From positions 1-63,217 of the forward strand of contig JARGNZ010000017.1 of NCBI GenBank assembly GCA_029209985.1: a DNA stretch of 63,217 nucleotides, given 5' to 3'. Below the pieces are notes generated by a model that saw only the letters and a list, made by a program, of their open reading frames with translations, had not been told where the DNA came from and made no database searches. The stretch is from Parvibaculaceae bacterium. Lineage in GTDB: Bacteria > Pseudomonadota > Alphaproteobacteria > Parvibaculales > Parvibaculaceae. The position numbers and the translations under genes are program-made. The number at the start of each line of letters is the position of its first letter. Positions within the stretch are counted from its first letter, which is position 1. Shown in pieces: positions 1-8,455 of this stretch.

Positions 1-3
1 TGC

Positions 4-93
4 GGAGAGGTGGCCGAGTGGTCGAAGGCGCACGCCTGGAAAGTGTGTAGGCGGGTAACCGTCTCCAGGGTTCGAATCCCTGTCTCTCCGCCA
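4..93 (+). tRNA. tRNA-Ser (GGA anticodon)
   Basis: Class II tRNA with a long variable arm. The acceptor strand GGAGAGG (4-10) pairs with TCTCTCC near the 3' end, followed by a G discriminator and an encoded CCA (91-93). The anticodon loop CTGGAAA gives GGA, which reads serine UCC/UCU codons. The T-arm TTCGAAT is intact. Confidence 0.97.
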
Positions 94-334
94 TTTTTAC
101 CCAATGAATTCAATACGTTAAAAATTGGGGCCGAAAGGCTCTGGTGAGAGTTCTGCGCGCTCATTGCGGTAAGTTGATAATTTATCATAATACTTGGTAG
201 GACGGCTTGCACTGGCCATAGGGGTAGGTGCGGCACGTTTGCTACACCTCCTCAATAAATATAGTTAACTCAATTTGAAGGACGCCTTCTCCCCGTGCTG
301 GGAGGCTTTAAGGGCGCAATTTATCAAGCCGCTG

Positions 335-940
335 TTAGGGCGTGCGCAAGACTTCGATCGAACGGCGAGGGCGAGCATAGAAATCATCCTCAATCGTGAT
401 CCCGCCCGTCAGATATTTTCCAATGGGGGAGACATACGTATAGTCCACCTCCGCCCAAATAACGCTGCTGCCCGGGGTCGCCACGCCGGGAGGTAAACTG
501 ATCCTCTCCCCTTCAGCACGGGGGGTGCCATTCATGCTGTCACTCCACGCGACTTCTGTTGTGCCATCCAATTCTGTGACAACGCTCGAAATGGTAATAA
601 CGATGCTGGAGGAATCAAATGGGGACAAGATGGCGCTGCTAGCCGCAAACACATCCGCAATGTCAGCGTTATTGATGATATCAACTTGGGCCACAAGATC
701 AGAGGCCGTGCTGGCCACATTGGTTGCCTTGCGGTTCACCAAGAGGCCATTGCCCAGTTCAACGGCCCCAAAATAGAGGCTAATCATCAAGGGGAAAATC
801 AGCGCAAATTCAACAGCTGCAACACCGTCTGTACGGACCCCAAAGGTATGCAGTCCCCGTGTGAGGTGCTGCCCAAGGTTAAGCGCTGGCGAGACGAGGT
901 GGGTATGAACCGAGCGTTTGAGTGTATTTATCTGGCGCAT
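335..940 (-). CDS. TadE-like minor pseudopilin of the Tad pilus
   Basis: A 201-residue protein of the TadE/TadG-like family, a minor pseudopilin of the Flp/Tad pilus. After a long basic leader a prepilin-type site is visible at about residue 39: a glycine followed by VAAVEFALIFPL, with Glu at +5 and Phe at +6, then a hydrophobic segment. The rest looks like a secreted domain. The start ATG at 940 has GAGGA about 10 bases upstream and lies 3 bases after the stop of the other TadE-like gene, so the two are probably translationally coupled. The leader is longer than usual, so a downstream non-ATG start is possible. Assignment to TadE, TadF or TadG by name is uncertain. Confidence 0.85.
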   Translation of the reverse strand: MRQINTLKRSVHTHLVSPALNLGQHLTRGLHTFGVRTDGVAAVEFALIFPLMISLYFGAVELGNGLLVNRKATNVASTASDLVAQVDIINNADIADVFAASSAILSPFDSSSIVITISSVVTELDGTTEVAWSDSMNGTPRAEGERISLPPGVATPGSSVIWAEVDYTYVSPIGKYLTGGITIEDDFYARPRRSIEVLRTP

Positions 941-943
941 GGA

Positions 944-1480
944 TCAATCATCCTCATTGTACGGTTCATTTCTGAAGGCAGCACTTGAGGCGAGCAAGCG
1001 ATTGTTCCCCTCCATATTTGCCAGCCCCACACCAATCGGTGAAGAAATGTTCCAGACATAAAAGGCACGAGCCAATATGATGTCACTCGGCCCGCCGGGA
1101 TCAAAAGAGAAGTCCAAAATCAATGAGCCGTTCACATCGGTTGGAGAGACAAAGTCGGTGCTGGAGAAATTATCAAACCGACGGACATCGACCTTTAGTT
1201 TGTCGCTGCAATCAAAGTAACCCGGTGCGCCGTCGCAGACCAATTGATGAAATTGCTCTCGCGTAAGCCCGGCCGCTTGCACTTGTCCCGTGCGTATCTG
1301 GCGGGAGGCTTCCCCAAGTGCCATATCAAGCCCGATAGAGCTAAAGATAATCAGGGCGGTTTCGATCAGTGCAAAGATAAAGAGAAAAAAGGGAAGGGCG
1401 ATCATCGCAAATTCAACGGCAACGCTACCATTTTGATGGCGTATGAATTTACTGCGCAGTGTTTTGAGCCCACTCAGCAT
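944..1480 (-). CDS. tadE: TadE family pseudopilin
   Basis: A 178-residue TadE-like protein. The N-terminus has a short basic leader ending at glycine 18, followed by SVAVEFAMIALPFFLF, a class III prepilin cleavage motif (Glu +5, Phe +6) and a transmembrane helix. The C-terminal part is extracytoplasmic with a single pair of cysteines. TadE-like proteins are processed by the dedicated prepilin peptidase (CpaA here) and are needed for Flp fibre assembly. It is the first gene of a two-gene minus-strand operon, divergent from the vWA-domain TadG-like gene. Start ATG at 1480. Confidence 0.87.
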   Translation of the reverse strand: MLSGLKTLRSKFIRHQNGSVAVEFAMIALPFFLFIFALIETALIIFSSIGLDMALGEASRQIRTGQVQAAGLTREQFHQLVCDGAPGYFDCSDKLKVDVRRFDNFSSTDFVSPTDVNGSLILDFSFDPGGPSDIILARAFYVWNISSPIGVGLANMEGNNRLLASSAAFRNEPYNEDD

Positions 1481-1848
1481 TGTTGCTCTCTCTGTGTCAG
1501 ATCAGCGTGATTTCCTTAACGGAGTATGGCGGGCAACTCTTACTAAAATATCTACACAGATGCTCCACAGGTCGTAAAATTTTATCCAAAGGCAAGAGAA
1601 TTCAACGTATGTGGGGTGTGCCATGTCTCGTTTTGAAACACGTGCCGTGCGAAAAGAAACTCTTTCTAAACACTCTTTAACTCAATTTACCGCCTCCCAT
1701 TAAGTCCCTCTAAAGGGTCAGCTTCGTATTATTTGACGATCAAGGGATATGGCCGTGCAATCAGGTCAAGGAGCGAAATGCTCTGGCGAGTGTCCCCGCT
1801 TGAAAGCCGAAGTGTTTACGCCGAATGTTCTGAGTGGAAAGAGTGGCC
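1481..1848. other. Divergent intergenic region tadE / tadG-like
   Basis: A 368-base gap between divergent genes that must hold promoters in both directions. No convincing coding frame lies here. The 12-mer TTAACTCAATTT at 1677-1688 also occurs at 265-276, near the other end of the tadE pair. I could not pick a reliable -35/-10 pair. Confidence 0.4.
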
Positions 1849-3357
1849 ATGTTAAAGAAAGCAGCATATGCCCGCAATGTGTGGCGTCGTTGGTTAAGGC
1901 AAGAAACCGGAAACGTCGCGATCATTTTTGCCCTCGCGATTGTGCCCATTATCGGGGGCGTGGGAGCGTCTGTTGATATTTCGCGCGCCTATGTTGTGAA
2001 GGCACGTCTTAATCAGGCTTTGGATGCGGCAGGCTTGGCCGTGGGGTCCCTTATTGGATACACCGATGCTGAGCTAACAGAAAAAGCTCAAGCATTTTTT
2101 GACGCAAATTACCCAGAGAGCAAACTTGGCGTCACGGCGGACGTTACAATTCGGCAGGGTGATGGCATTGTTGTGATTGACGGTAAAGCAACAGTCAAAA
2201 CCGTTATGGCCAATTTCATCGGTATTTCTGAAATCGATGTCGCCTCCACCGTTGAAATTACCCGTGAGAGTAAAGGGCTAGAAGTGGTTCTGGTGCTTGA
2301 TAATACAGGCTCAATGGGATCGAGCGGCAAGCTTAGCGCCATGAAAACAGCCGCGACAGAAATGGTCGAGATCCTTTTTGGAAGCGAAACCAATCCTGAA
2401 AAGCTAAAGGTCGGCCTTGTGCCTTTCGCTGCGGGAGTGAACCTGGGCACTGATTTTGTGAACTCCGGGTATATGGATGTGGATGCCCAGTCGAGCACAC
2501 ATGGGGAGAACTTTGAGTCAGGCACAAATGTGTGGGACCTCTATGACGACCTGAGAAACCGAAGTTGGGAAGGCTGCGTAGAGACCCGTCCCTATCCTTA
2601 TGATGAAACAGATGCCGTACCAAGCAGTGGCAATGGGGATACGTTGTGGGTGCCTTGGTTCGCGCCCGATGAGCCAGATAGAGGCGGCTATTATTATAAT
2701 AACTACTTGAGTGACGGCTATAGCCGGTACTCTGGTGCAAGCGTTGATACGCGTCAGAGGGATGTCGAAAAATACGAAAACCAATATGTTTATAGCAGTT
2801 CTCGGGGGCCGTCCTACGGTTGCGATATACCCTCTGTGACCCCGTTAACAAACAATCGGAACACCGTTGAAAATGGCATCGATGATTTGGTTGCGAGTGG
2901 CAACACCCATATTCCAATTGGCTTGGCATGGGGCTGGCGTCTGTTGTCTCCACAGGCTCCTTTTACCGAAGGGGTAGCCTATGACGACGAGGAATACACG
3001 AAGGCAATCATTCTTCTAACCGATGGCCAAAATGTATTGGGCACGGTGAGCAACCACAACGGCAACCGATATTCGGCCTATGGGTATCTGCCAGAGGAAA
3101 GGCTGGGCACAAGCAATAGTTGGCAGGCGGAAAATGAGCTGGATTACAAAACCGCACGTATATGCGAAAATGTGAAAGAAGAAGGCATCCGTGTCTATAC
3201 GATTACGTTTCAGCTGAATGACACAGCCACGCAAAACTTGATGAAGGCCTGTGCGACAAATGAAAGCCTCTATTTCAACTCGCCGAGTAACGAGCAGCTG
3301 CGGTTGGCATTCCAAACCATTGCGCAAGACCTCAGCAACCTACGCATCAGCAAATAG
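1849..3357 (+). CDS. TadG-like pilus protein with von Willebrand A domain
   Basis: A 502-residue TadG-type protein. A basic leader ends in a glycine followed by NVAIIFALAIVP, a pseudopilin-like segment in which the usual Glu at +5 is Ile, then a transmembrane helix (about residues 24-44). From about residue 145 a vWA domain begins with a MIDAS-like motif (LVLDNTGSMGSSGKL) and includes ILLTDGQN further on. A Tyr/Asn/Ser-rich insert lies between them. Such proteins are thought to act in anchoring or adhesion of the Tad pilus. I chose ATG 1849 (MLKKAAY) rather than the in-frame GTG at 1834, since TadG leaders are short. It is divergent from the tadE pair. Confidence 0.85.
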   Translation: MLKKAAYARNVWRRWLRQETGNVAIIFALAIVPIIGGVGASVDISRAYVVKARLNQALDAAGLAVGSLIGYTDAELTEKAQAFFDANYPESKLGVTADVTIRQGDGIVVIDGKATVKTVMANFIGISEIDVASTVEITRESKGLEVVLVLDNTGSMGSSGKLSAMKTAATEMVEILFGSETNPEKLKVGLVPFAAGVNLGTDFVNSGYMDVDAQSSTHGENFESGTNVWDLYDDLRNRSWEGCVETRPYPYDETDAVPSSGNGDTLWVPWFAPDEPDRGGYYYNNYLSDGYSRYSGASVDTRQRDVEKYENQYVYSSSRGPSYGCDIPSVTPLTNNRNTVENGIDDLVASGNTHIPIGLAWGWRLLSPQAPFTEGVAYDDEEYTKAIILLTDGQNVLGTVSNHNGNRYSAYGYLPEERLGTSNSWQAENELDYKTARICENVKEEGIRVYTITFQLNDTATQNLMKACATNESLYFNSPSNEQLRLAFQTIAQDLSNLRISK

Positions 3358-3473
3358 GGTGCGTTGAGGGGCACATGCATATATATGAATAAGGGCGTGA
3401 AGTTTTGGCAGCATCCACAAGATTGTTTCACTGGGGGGGGCTGCCAAATAATCAGGTGAGCGGTGCGTGTATC

Positions 3474-3947
3474 TTATTTGTCCGGGTTGGCCGCTTTGTT
3501 TGCCAGATCGTGAACTTCCTTGGTGGATTTTGTCAAAGGGTCCACAACTTCGGCATCGTCTCCGAGGTCGATTACCTTTACGCAGTTTCCAACGCAATTT
3601 AAGGTTCGTTTCGAGACGCCTTTATAAAGGGACACGCGATTGCTGTGGTTCGCAACCACATGAAGGCTGGTGTTCAGAATGACTTTCCCATCAGCATCCA
3701 TGGCGATGAAGTCTGTCACGCCATAGGTTTTACCCAAGATCATAACCTTGGTCGGAGAGATTAAGGTCGCATCGATGATGGAAGGGTTGCCGACGGAAAA
3801 TGTGCTGACAGGCTCGCTCAGCGAGACGAGCCGAGATTGATTGTAGGTCACTGAAAGGGCTGCTGCTTGAGCCGCGCTCATTGTCGTTGCAACCGCAACG
3901 CCAATACTTAAAGACAGTAAGGCAACATTTTTCATTCTAAAAGCCAT
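3474..3947 (-). CDS. Stand-alone pilus/secretin N-terminal-domain protein
   Basis: A 157-residue secreted protein: signal peptide (MKNVALLSLSIG... cleaved near AQAA), then a single pilus-formation N-terminal domain of the kind found at the start of CpaC secretins (VGNPSIIDATLISPTKVMILGKTYG). The short tail carries a Cys pair (NCVGNC) and a charged C-terminus. The domain resembles the same region of CpaC encoded at 6989-8449 (VSNPEIVDAVVRTP). Start ATG 3947 has AAGGGG 8 bases upstream. It probably works in the periplasm with the Tad secretin, but its exact function is not established. It is transcribed opposite to its neighbours. Confidence 0.8.
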   Translation of the reverse strand: MAFRMKNVALLSLSIGVAVATTMSAAQAAALSVTYNQSRLVSLSEPVSTFSVGNPSIIDATLISPTKVMILGKTYGVTDFIAMDADGKVILNTSLHVVANHSNRVSLYKGVSKRTLNCVGNCVKVIDLGDDAEVVDPLTKSTKEVHDLANKAANPDK

Positions 3948-4182
3948 CACGAGGACCCCTTCATAGGTCAAGGTCTATCCAATATCCATTTCCGACCGAG
4001 CATAAGACCAAAAGAATGAACGCACCGCTAATATGCCCTGTGCAGATCGACGAATTTCCAAATGGTTGAGGCTTTTTACAAGGCCCCCTCAATCTGCATT
4101 CGCATTTTTACCAGACCTTAAAAACCCTGATTTAGGGTGTGCCTGTGCAATCAAGAAGCAGCGGCTGAAAGTTGGAGGACAC

Positions 4183-4683
4183 ATGAGCGAGCGATCAACG
4201 CCTTACCGGAACGTGCCCCAAGGCCAGTCCGGCAATAGCTCTACCTCTGGTGCGGCCCCGGGCGGCGAACGTGCCTCAGGTCTTGATCGCATTGCTATTC
4301 TCAGTGGTCTCTCTGCACGCGAGCGCATGTTGTTGGCCGCTTTATGCCGTAGTGCGCATTATATCTCAGATGAAGTGATCCACCCGTCCGGCATGGCCCT
4401 CGAAGATGTGGGCTTCGTTGTGCGCGGCTCCGTGCAACTTGTGACACCTGCGGATGCGTCTGGATGTTTTGTGCACCACCGTGTCGAAGCCGGGCAGCAA
4501 TTTGGCGATTTGGCCGTTTTGGGGCAGGACCTCTCAGATACCAGCATCCTGGCCTGCGAGCCAACTGAGTTGATTATATGTCCGGGCACTGAGTTCCTGA
4601 ATATATTGAGCCGCCACGCAGTGGTTTCCAGCGCTTTACTTCGACAATATGCACACGCCCTCCATAGCCTTGATCGTGCTTAG
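4183..4683 (+). CDS. Cyclic-nucleotide-binding-domain protein (no HTH)
   Basis: A 166-residue protein. After a Ser/Gly-rich N-terminus of about 40 residues there is one Crp/Fnr-type cNMP-binding beta-roll (LDRIAILSGLSARERMLLAALC, then a segment like GQQFGDLAVLGQ where the phosphate-binding cassette sits). The protein ends right after the domain's C-helix, so no helix-turn-helix can follow. The typical cassette Arg-Ser/Thr pair is not clear, so nucleotide binding itself is unproven. ATG 4183 has the strong site GGAGGA just upstream. It sits inside the Tad locus and could sense a nucleotide or partner for pilus control. Family level is fairly sure, role is inference. Confidence 0.75.
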   Translation: MSERSTPYRNVPQGQSGNSSTSGAAPGGERASGLDRIAILSGLSARERMLLAALCRSAHYISDEVIHPSGMALEDVGFVVRGSVQLVTPADASGCFVHHRVEAGQQFGDLAVLGQDLSDTSILACEPTELIICPGTEFLNILSRHAVVSSALLRQYAHALHSLDRA

Positions 4684-5066
4684 GAATTTCGGCTCTTAAG
4701 ACGTACCCATTATCGCAAAAGCCCGCTCCCATACGTATTTGAGCCATCATTCCAAAGAAAAAGTTTTTTCTAACGCGCTTAGTTAGGAAATTAACTGTTC
4801 CCAGATTGGGGCTTAATAATTCATTCAGCATGATTTTCTGAAGTATTATTTAGCCGTTTTTGTATTACTTGTAGATATATTTAAGTGTTAAATGGTTTTA
4901 GATAAATAAAAGGCATTGTCATATATGTTTTTATTTCAGGTATTAACCGGTGGGTAATAATTTCACCTCTAATATCAGCTCGTTCGCAAGTACTGCGTCT
5001 GTGAGCGGTATGAGCAAAAAGTGCTGTCGAATTTAAGTATCGAGTATCGATAGAAGGAAATTTATT
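4684..5066. other. AT-rich upstream region of the flp pilin gene
   Basis: A 383-base AT-rich gap before the pilin gene, expected to hold its promoter and a leader. AGAAGGAAA just before the ATG is the ribosome binding site. A TTAA-CCGGTGG-GTAA box lies at 4943-4957. I see no convincing coding frame and no unambiguous sigma-70 pair. Confidence 0.4.
4943..4957 (+). promoter_or_regulatory. Possible CtrA-type box before flp
   Basis: TTAA, seven bases, then GTAA: one mismatch from the CtrA consensus TTAA-N7-TTAA known in Caulobacter and relatives, where the pilin gene is a CtrA target. The left half reads TTAACC, as in single CtrA half-sites. In AT-rich DNA this could be chance. Confidence 0.3.
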
Positions 5067-5231
5067 ATGGTTCGGTTTTTGAAAAACTTTGCAAATAATG
5101 AGTCTGGTGCAACTGCAATTGAGTACGGCCTGATTGCTGCCGGCATCTCAGTCGCGATTGCAACAATCGTTGGTACAGTTGGTGGGGACGTAACAACGAT
5201 CTTCACAAGCGTATCTACAGCTTTGAAATAA
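5067..5231 (+). CDS. flp: Flp/PilA-type major pilin
   Basis: A 54-residue type IVb (Flp) pilin. The leader MVRFLKNFANNESG is followed by the mature N-terminus ATAIEYGLIAAGISVAIA, which has the Flp hallmark Glu-Tyr at +5/+6 after the cleavage glycine and a hydrophobic assembly helix. The mature protein is only about 40 residues, normal for the family. AGAAGGAAA lies 7-15 bases before the ATG. It stands alone in its transcript, with a long upstream region and a strong hairpin terminator downstream, as expected for a pilin made in excess over the assembly machinery. Confidence 0.95.
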   Translation: MVRFLKNFANNESGATAIEYGLIAAGISVAIATIVGTVGGDVTTIFTSVSTALK

Positions 5232-5284
5232 GACACGATAGTGAGTGGGCTTCTGCTTACTCATCGTCTGTTGCACGATCTAGT

Positions 5285-5313
5285 AAAACCGTCGCCCTAA
5301 GGGCGGCGGTTTT
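5285..5313 (+). terminator. Intrinsic terminator after flp
   Basis: The stem AAACCGTCGCCC pairs with GGGCGGCGGTTT around a TAA loop, with one T-G pair and a T run on the 3' side. It lies about 55 bases after the flp stop and separates the pilin transcript from the assembly genes. Confidence 0.85.
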
Positions 5314-5528
5314 ATACTTTGGGGCAGGGCATCGCAAATGGGGATGGTTTGGCGGGCAGCTGCCACTGTGGCAGCCACTATGTAAGGCGCGATCCTGATC
5401 CATGTCAGAAAACCAGCCAAAAGCTTAGTTAGAACCGTTTCTCCTCCAAATATTTACGGCAAGTTTACGGCCTCACGACATGATTGACCCAACGACGGAA
5501 ATCTCTTCCGTTAGAGGAGTAAAGTCTC

Positions 5529-6041
5529 ATGCTCGATACATTGCCATTGCTTGTGTTCTCAGCGGCGCTCTTGTTGGCTGCCCTGTGGGATGTCTCCACC
5601 CTCACCATTCCAAATGTGCTGACAGCAGGTTTGACCATCGCCTTTTTTGGAGCCGCTCCCATGTCGGGTATGCCGGTCGGCGTCATGGGCGGGCATGTGG
5701 TGCTGGGCCTGATAGGTCTGGTGGTGGGCATGTTGTTGTTCGCGGGCGGTTTGGTTGGTGGCGGCGATGCGAAGCTTTTAGCGGCGGCCTCCTTATGGAT
5801 CGGTTGGTCGGAATTAGGCGTTTTCCTCATTTGGACCGCTTTGGCCGGCGGTGCCTTGGCCATCGTGATGGATGGTTTCCGCCGCATTCCATTTCCGGCC
5901 AGCACCCAGTGGATTAGCCGTTTGCATAATCCAGAGCAGGGCATTCCTTACGGTGTGGCAATCGCCGTCGGGGGCTTTGTGGCTATTCCTGAAACAATTT
6001 GGTTGAGCTTGGCAGCGGGGACTTACGCTGGCGCAAGCTAA
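5529..6041 (+). CDS. cpaA: Prepilin peptidase CpaA/TadV
   Basis: A 170-residue polytopic membrane aspartic peptidase (A24 family, short form without the methylase domain). The two catalytic aspartates are visible: D21 in LWDVSTLTIPN and D80 in GGGDAKLL. It has about five hydrophobic segments and a typical TadV length. It removes the leader from Flp and from the TadE-like pseudopilins. GGAG lies upstream of the ATG (TTAGAGGAGTAAAGTCTC). It opens the rightward run of assembly genes. Confidence 0.93.
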   Translation: MLDTLPLLVFSAALLLAALWDVSTLTIPNVLTAGLTIAFFGAAPMSGMPVGVMGGHVVLGLIGLVVGMLLFAGGLVGGGDAKLLAAASLWIGWSELGVFLIWTALAGGALAIVMDGFRRIPFPASTQWISRLHNPEQGIPYGVAIAVGGFVAIPETIWLSLAAGTYAGAS

Positions 6042-6109
6042 ACAGAATGAGAGGTCCGTAAGGCATGTAACGGATGCCGAAAAGGACAACTAAAGAAGAC
6101 GCCCAAAAA

Positions 6110-6124
6110 TTAACCGTAAATTGA
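6110..6124 (+). promoter_or_regulatory. Possible CtrA-type box before cpaB
   Basis: TTAA-CCGTAAA-TTGA, one mismatch from TTAA-N7-TTAA, about 50 bases before the cpaB start. Its left half TTAACCGT is close to the TTAACCAT half-site described for CtrA. It resembles the box before flp. Binding is not shown. Confidence 0.33.
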
Positions 6125-6174
6125 TCGATACGCGGTTTTATAGGGTGGTAAACGGCTGTGGAAGGGTTTGAGCT

Positions 6175-6996
6175 GTGAATCTCGTACGTGTAAGCATATT
6201 AGGATTGGCATTATTGGCGGCAGGCTTAGCAGCTTTTGTGGCGCGTAGCCTCGTGTCCAAGCCTGATGCAGAGCCAGTCATTCAAGAAATTGTCAAAGCC
6301 CCCACAAATGATGTTTTGGTTGCCGCCAGTGACATCGCCATCGGTAAGCGAGTCGGTAAAAGCGATTTACGTTGGCAGGAATGGCCAGAATCAGCCGTCA
6401 ACAGTCGGTACATCACCCGTAAAAATGATCCCAATGCCGCAGAAGCTTTCGCCGGGACAATCGCCCGGTTTGCGCTTTATCAAGGCGAACCGGTCAGCGC
6501 CCAAAAATTGATCGACTATGCAAAATCCGGCTTTATGTCCGCGTTGCTTGCGCCGGGCATGTTGGCCATTAGCACAAAGATTTCGCCCGAAACCGGGGCC
6601 GGTGGGTTCATTCTGCCCAATGACCGCGTAGATGTTTTGTTGACCCGTGAAGCTAGCGACCGTAGCCAACGCAATGTCTTTTCAACCACAGCCTTGCTTC
6701 ACAATATCCGGGTCCTGGCCATCGACCAAAGCGTGTCAGAGACGGAGGACGAAACCGTCGCCATCGGTAAAACCGCGACCCTTGAAATGAATTTGTCGAA
6801 CGCAGAAATATTTTTACGTGCGGTGAAAGAAGGAACGGTCACGCTCGCCTTGCGTTCAATGGCGGATGCTGACCCCAACCTCATACCTTTGAGTTCTAAT
6901 CGTAAACGCTCAAAGCCGGGAGCAGGTTCTGTTCGAGTGATTAAGTATGGCACAGAAAGTCAGGCCGGTTCTGCTGGAGGCGACGAGTATGAATAA
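6175..6996 (+). CDS. cpaB: Flp pilus assembly protein CpaB (RcpC)
   Basis: A 273-residue inner-membrane-anchored periplasmic protein. It has an N-terminal transmembrane/signal segment (LGLALLAAGLAAFVA), then a SAF-type domain (VLVAASDIAIGKRVGKSDLRW) and the RcpC/CpaB domain (APGMLAISTKISPETGAGGF, ILPNDRVDVLLT). CpaB is thought to link the secretin and the inner-membrane platform of the Tad system. The start is GTG 6175, since GGAAGGG lies about 11 bases upstream and the anchor follows at once. Its last codons overlap the start of cpaC. Confidence 0.92.
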   Translation: MNLVRVSILGLALLAAGLAAFVARSLVSKPDAEPVIQEIVKAPTNDVLVAASDIAIGKRVGKSDLRWQEWPESAVNSRYITRKNDPNAAEAFAGTIARFALYQGEPVSAQKLIDYAKSGFMSALLAPGMLAISTKISPETGAGGFILPNDRVDVLLTREASDRSQRNVFSTTALLHNIRVLAIDQSVSETEDETVAIGKTATLEMNLSNAEIFLRAVKEGTVTLALRSMADADPNLIPLSSNRKRSKPGAGSVRVIKYGTESQAGSAGGDEYE

Positions 6997-8449
6997 TTCA
7001 ATGAGAAATATGTCAAAACGGACAATCTTCAACAGAACCTTCAAAGCGATGGTTATGACCATCTGCTTTGTAGCAAGTGGCATGGCAAGCAGCTATACGT
7101 CTGTATCGGCTGCCCCGCGTGAAGCGCAACTCGTGCGTATCCATGAGGGCGGAACAAGTTCTGCCTCCAAAGCCCTGACCCTAGGGTTGAACAAAGCGGC
7201 CATCATTGAATTGCCAATCAACGCCAGTGACGTGTTGGTTTCCAATCCAGAAATTGTGGATGCTGTCGTGCGCACACCGCGCCGCACTTATTTGATCGGC
7301 ATGAAGGTTGGTCAAACCAATGCCTTTTTCTTTGACCACAAGGGCGAGCAAATTCTCAACTTGGAAATTCAAGTCGAGCATGACTTGAGCATTCTCGATG
7401 GGGCGTTCAAAAAATATCTCCCGGATGCACGCATCAAGGTCGCCGCGATCAATAATAACGTGGTGCTCAATGGGTTTGTGCCCAATGCGTCCAAATCCCA
7501 ACAAGCGTCCGATATCGCGGCCCGCTTTATCGGGGCAAAAGAGCAAGTCCTCAACATGCTGGCCATCGAAGGGACCGAGCAAGTTATGCTGAAGGTCACC
7601 GTCGCTGAAATGCAGCGCAGCTTGATCAAGCAGCTGGGGGTGAACCTTGCCCAAATTCTTGATGTGGGCAACGTCGCGTTCGCCTTGCAAACCAACAACA
7701 CGCTCTCCCTTGCAGGCAGTGCCCTTGGTGGATTTAACGGTGAAATAATCAGCACAGCAGGCTCTTCGGGCACGGGCATTGAAATTGATGCATTTGAACG
7801 CGCGGGCCTCGTGCGCACCCTTGCAGAGCCCAACTTGACCGCCATTTCTGGTGAAACCGCGACATTCCTTGCCGGTGGTGAATTTCCCGTGGGGACGGGG
7901 TTGGACATTGACGGCAATGTGCGGATTGAGTTTAAGCCTTTCGGTGTCAGTCTTGCCTTCACACCCGTCGTTTTGTCTGAGGGGCGCATTAGTATGAAAG
8001 TGTCAACCGAAGTAAGTGAGCTCACCAGTGAAGGCGCATTTGTTTTGGAAGGGGCCAATAATTTGACCGTGCCCGCCCTGCGCGTGCGCCGTGCCGAAAC
8101 CATGATGGAATTGCCAAGTGGTGGGTCGATGATGATGGCGGGTTTGATTTCCGAGAACACTTTGCAAAATTTAGACGGTGTGCCCGGTGCCAAAGATGTC
8201 CCGGTTTTGGGTCAACTTTTCCGCAGTCGTGACTTCCAATCCAAACAAACAGAATTGGTTGTGCTGGTGACACCGTATTTGGTGAAACCAACAAGCCGAG
8301 ACAACCTCGTGTTGCCGACCGACGGTTTTGCACCCGCCTCAGATATGGACACCATTTTGATGGGCCAACTCAATGCGACCTACAACGCCAACCCAGACCA
8401 ACCTCGGTCGGGCAAGCTTGAAGGCCCTGTTGGCTTTATTGTAGATTAG
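6989..8449 (+). CDS. cpaC: Tad secretin CpaC (RcpA)
   Basis: A 486-residue outer-membrane secretin that forms the exit channel for the Flp pilus. Order: signal peptide (cleavage near VSAA, about residue 41), pilus-formation N-terminal domain, a BON-like repeat (VLNGFVPNASKSQQASDIA), then the secretin core with motifs ALAEPNLTAISGETA-like (RTLAEPNLTAISGE) and VPVLGQLFRSRDFQ near the C-terminus. ATG 6989 was chosen: CTGGAGG lies about 9 bases upstream and the gene overlaps the cpaB stop by 8 bases, suggesting coupling. An earlier in-frame ATG at 6947 lies deep in cpaB and is unlikely. Confidence 0.94.
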   Translation: MNNSMRNMSKRTIFNRTFKAMVMTICFVASGMASSYTSVSAAPREAQLVRIHEGGTSSASKALTLGLNKAAIIELPINASDVLVSNPEIVDAVVRTPRRTYLIGMKVGQTNAFFFDHKGEQILNLEIQVEHDLSILDGAFKKYLPDARIKVAAINNNVVLNGFVPNASKSQQASDIAARFIGAKEQVLNMLAIEGTEQVMLKVTVAEMQRSLIKQLGVNLAQILDVGNVAFALQTNNTLSLAGSALGGFNGEIISTAGSSGTGIEIDAFERAGLVRTLAEPNLTAISGETATFLAGGEFPVGTGLDIDGNVRIEFKPFGVSLAFTPVVLSEGRISMKVSTEVSELTSEGAFVLEGANNLTVPALRVRRAETMMELPSGGSMMMAGLISENTLQNLDGVPGAKDVPVLGQLFRSRDFQSKQTELVVLVTPYLVKPTSRDNLVLPTDGFAPASDMDTILMGQLNATYNANPDQPRSGKLEGPVGFIVD

Positions 8450-8455
8450 GAAGGC

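Noticed and set aside
4770-4800. CtrA-like site in TTAGTTAGGAAATTAAC
   Set aside because: The halves are eight bases apart and the left half is TTAG, so it fails the TTAA-N7-TTAA spacing.
7369-8193. Long minus-strand open frame inside cpaC
   Set aside because: It is a shadow of the secretin gene in another frame with no family signal. The plus frame has clear secretin motifs.
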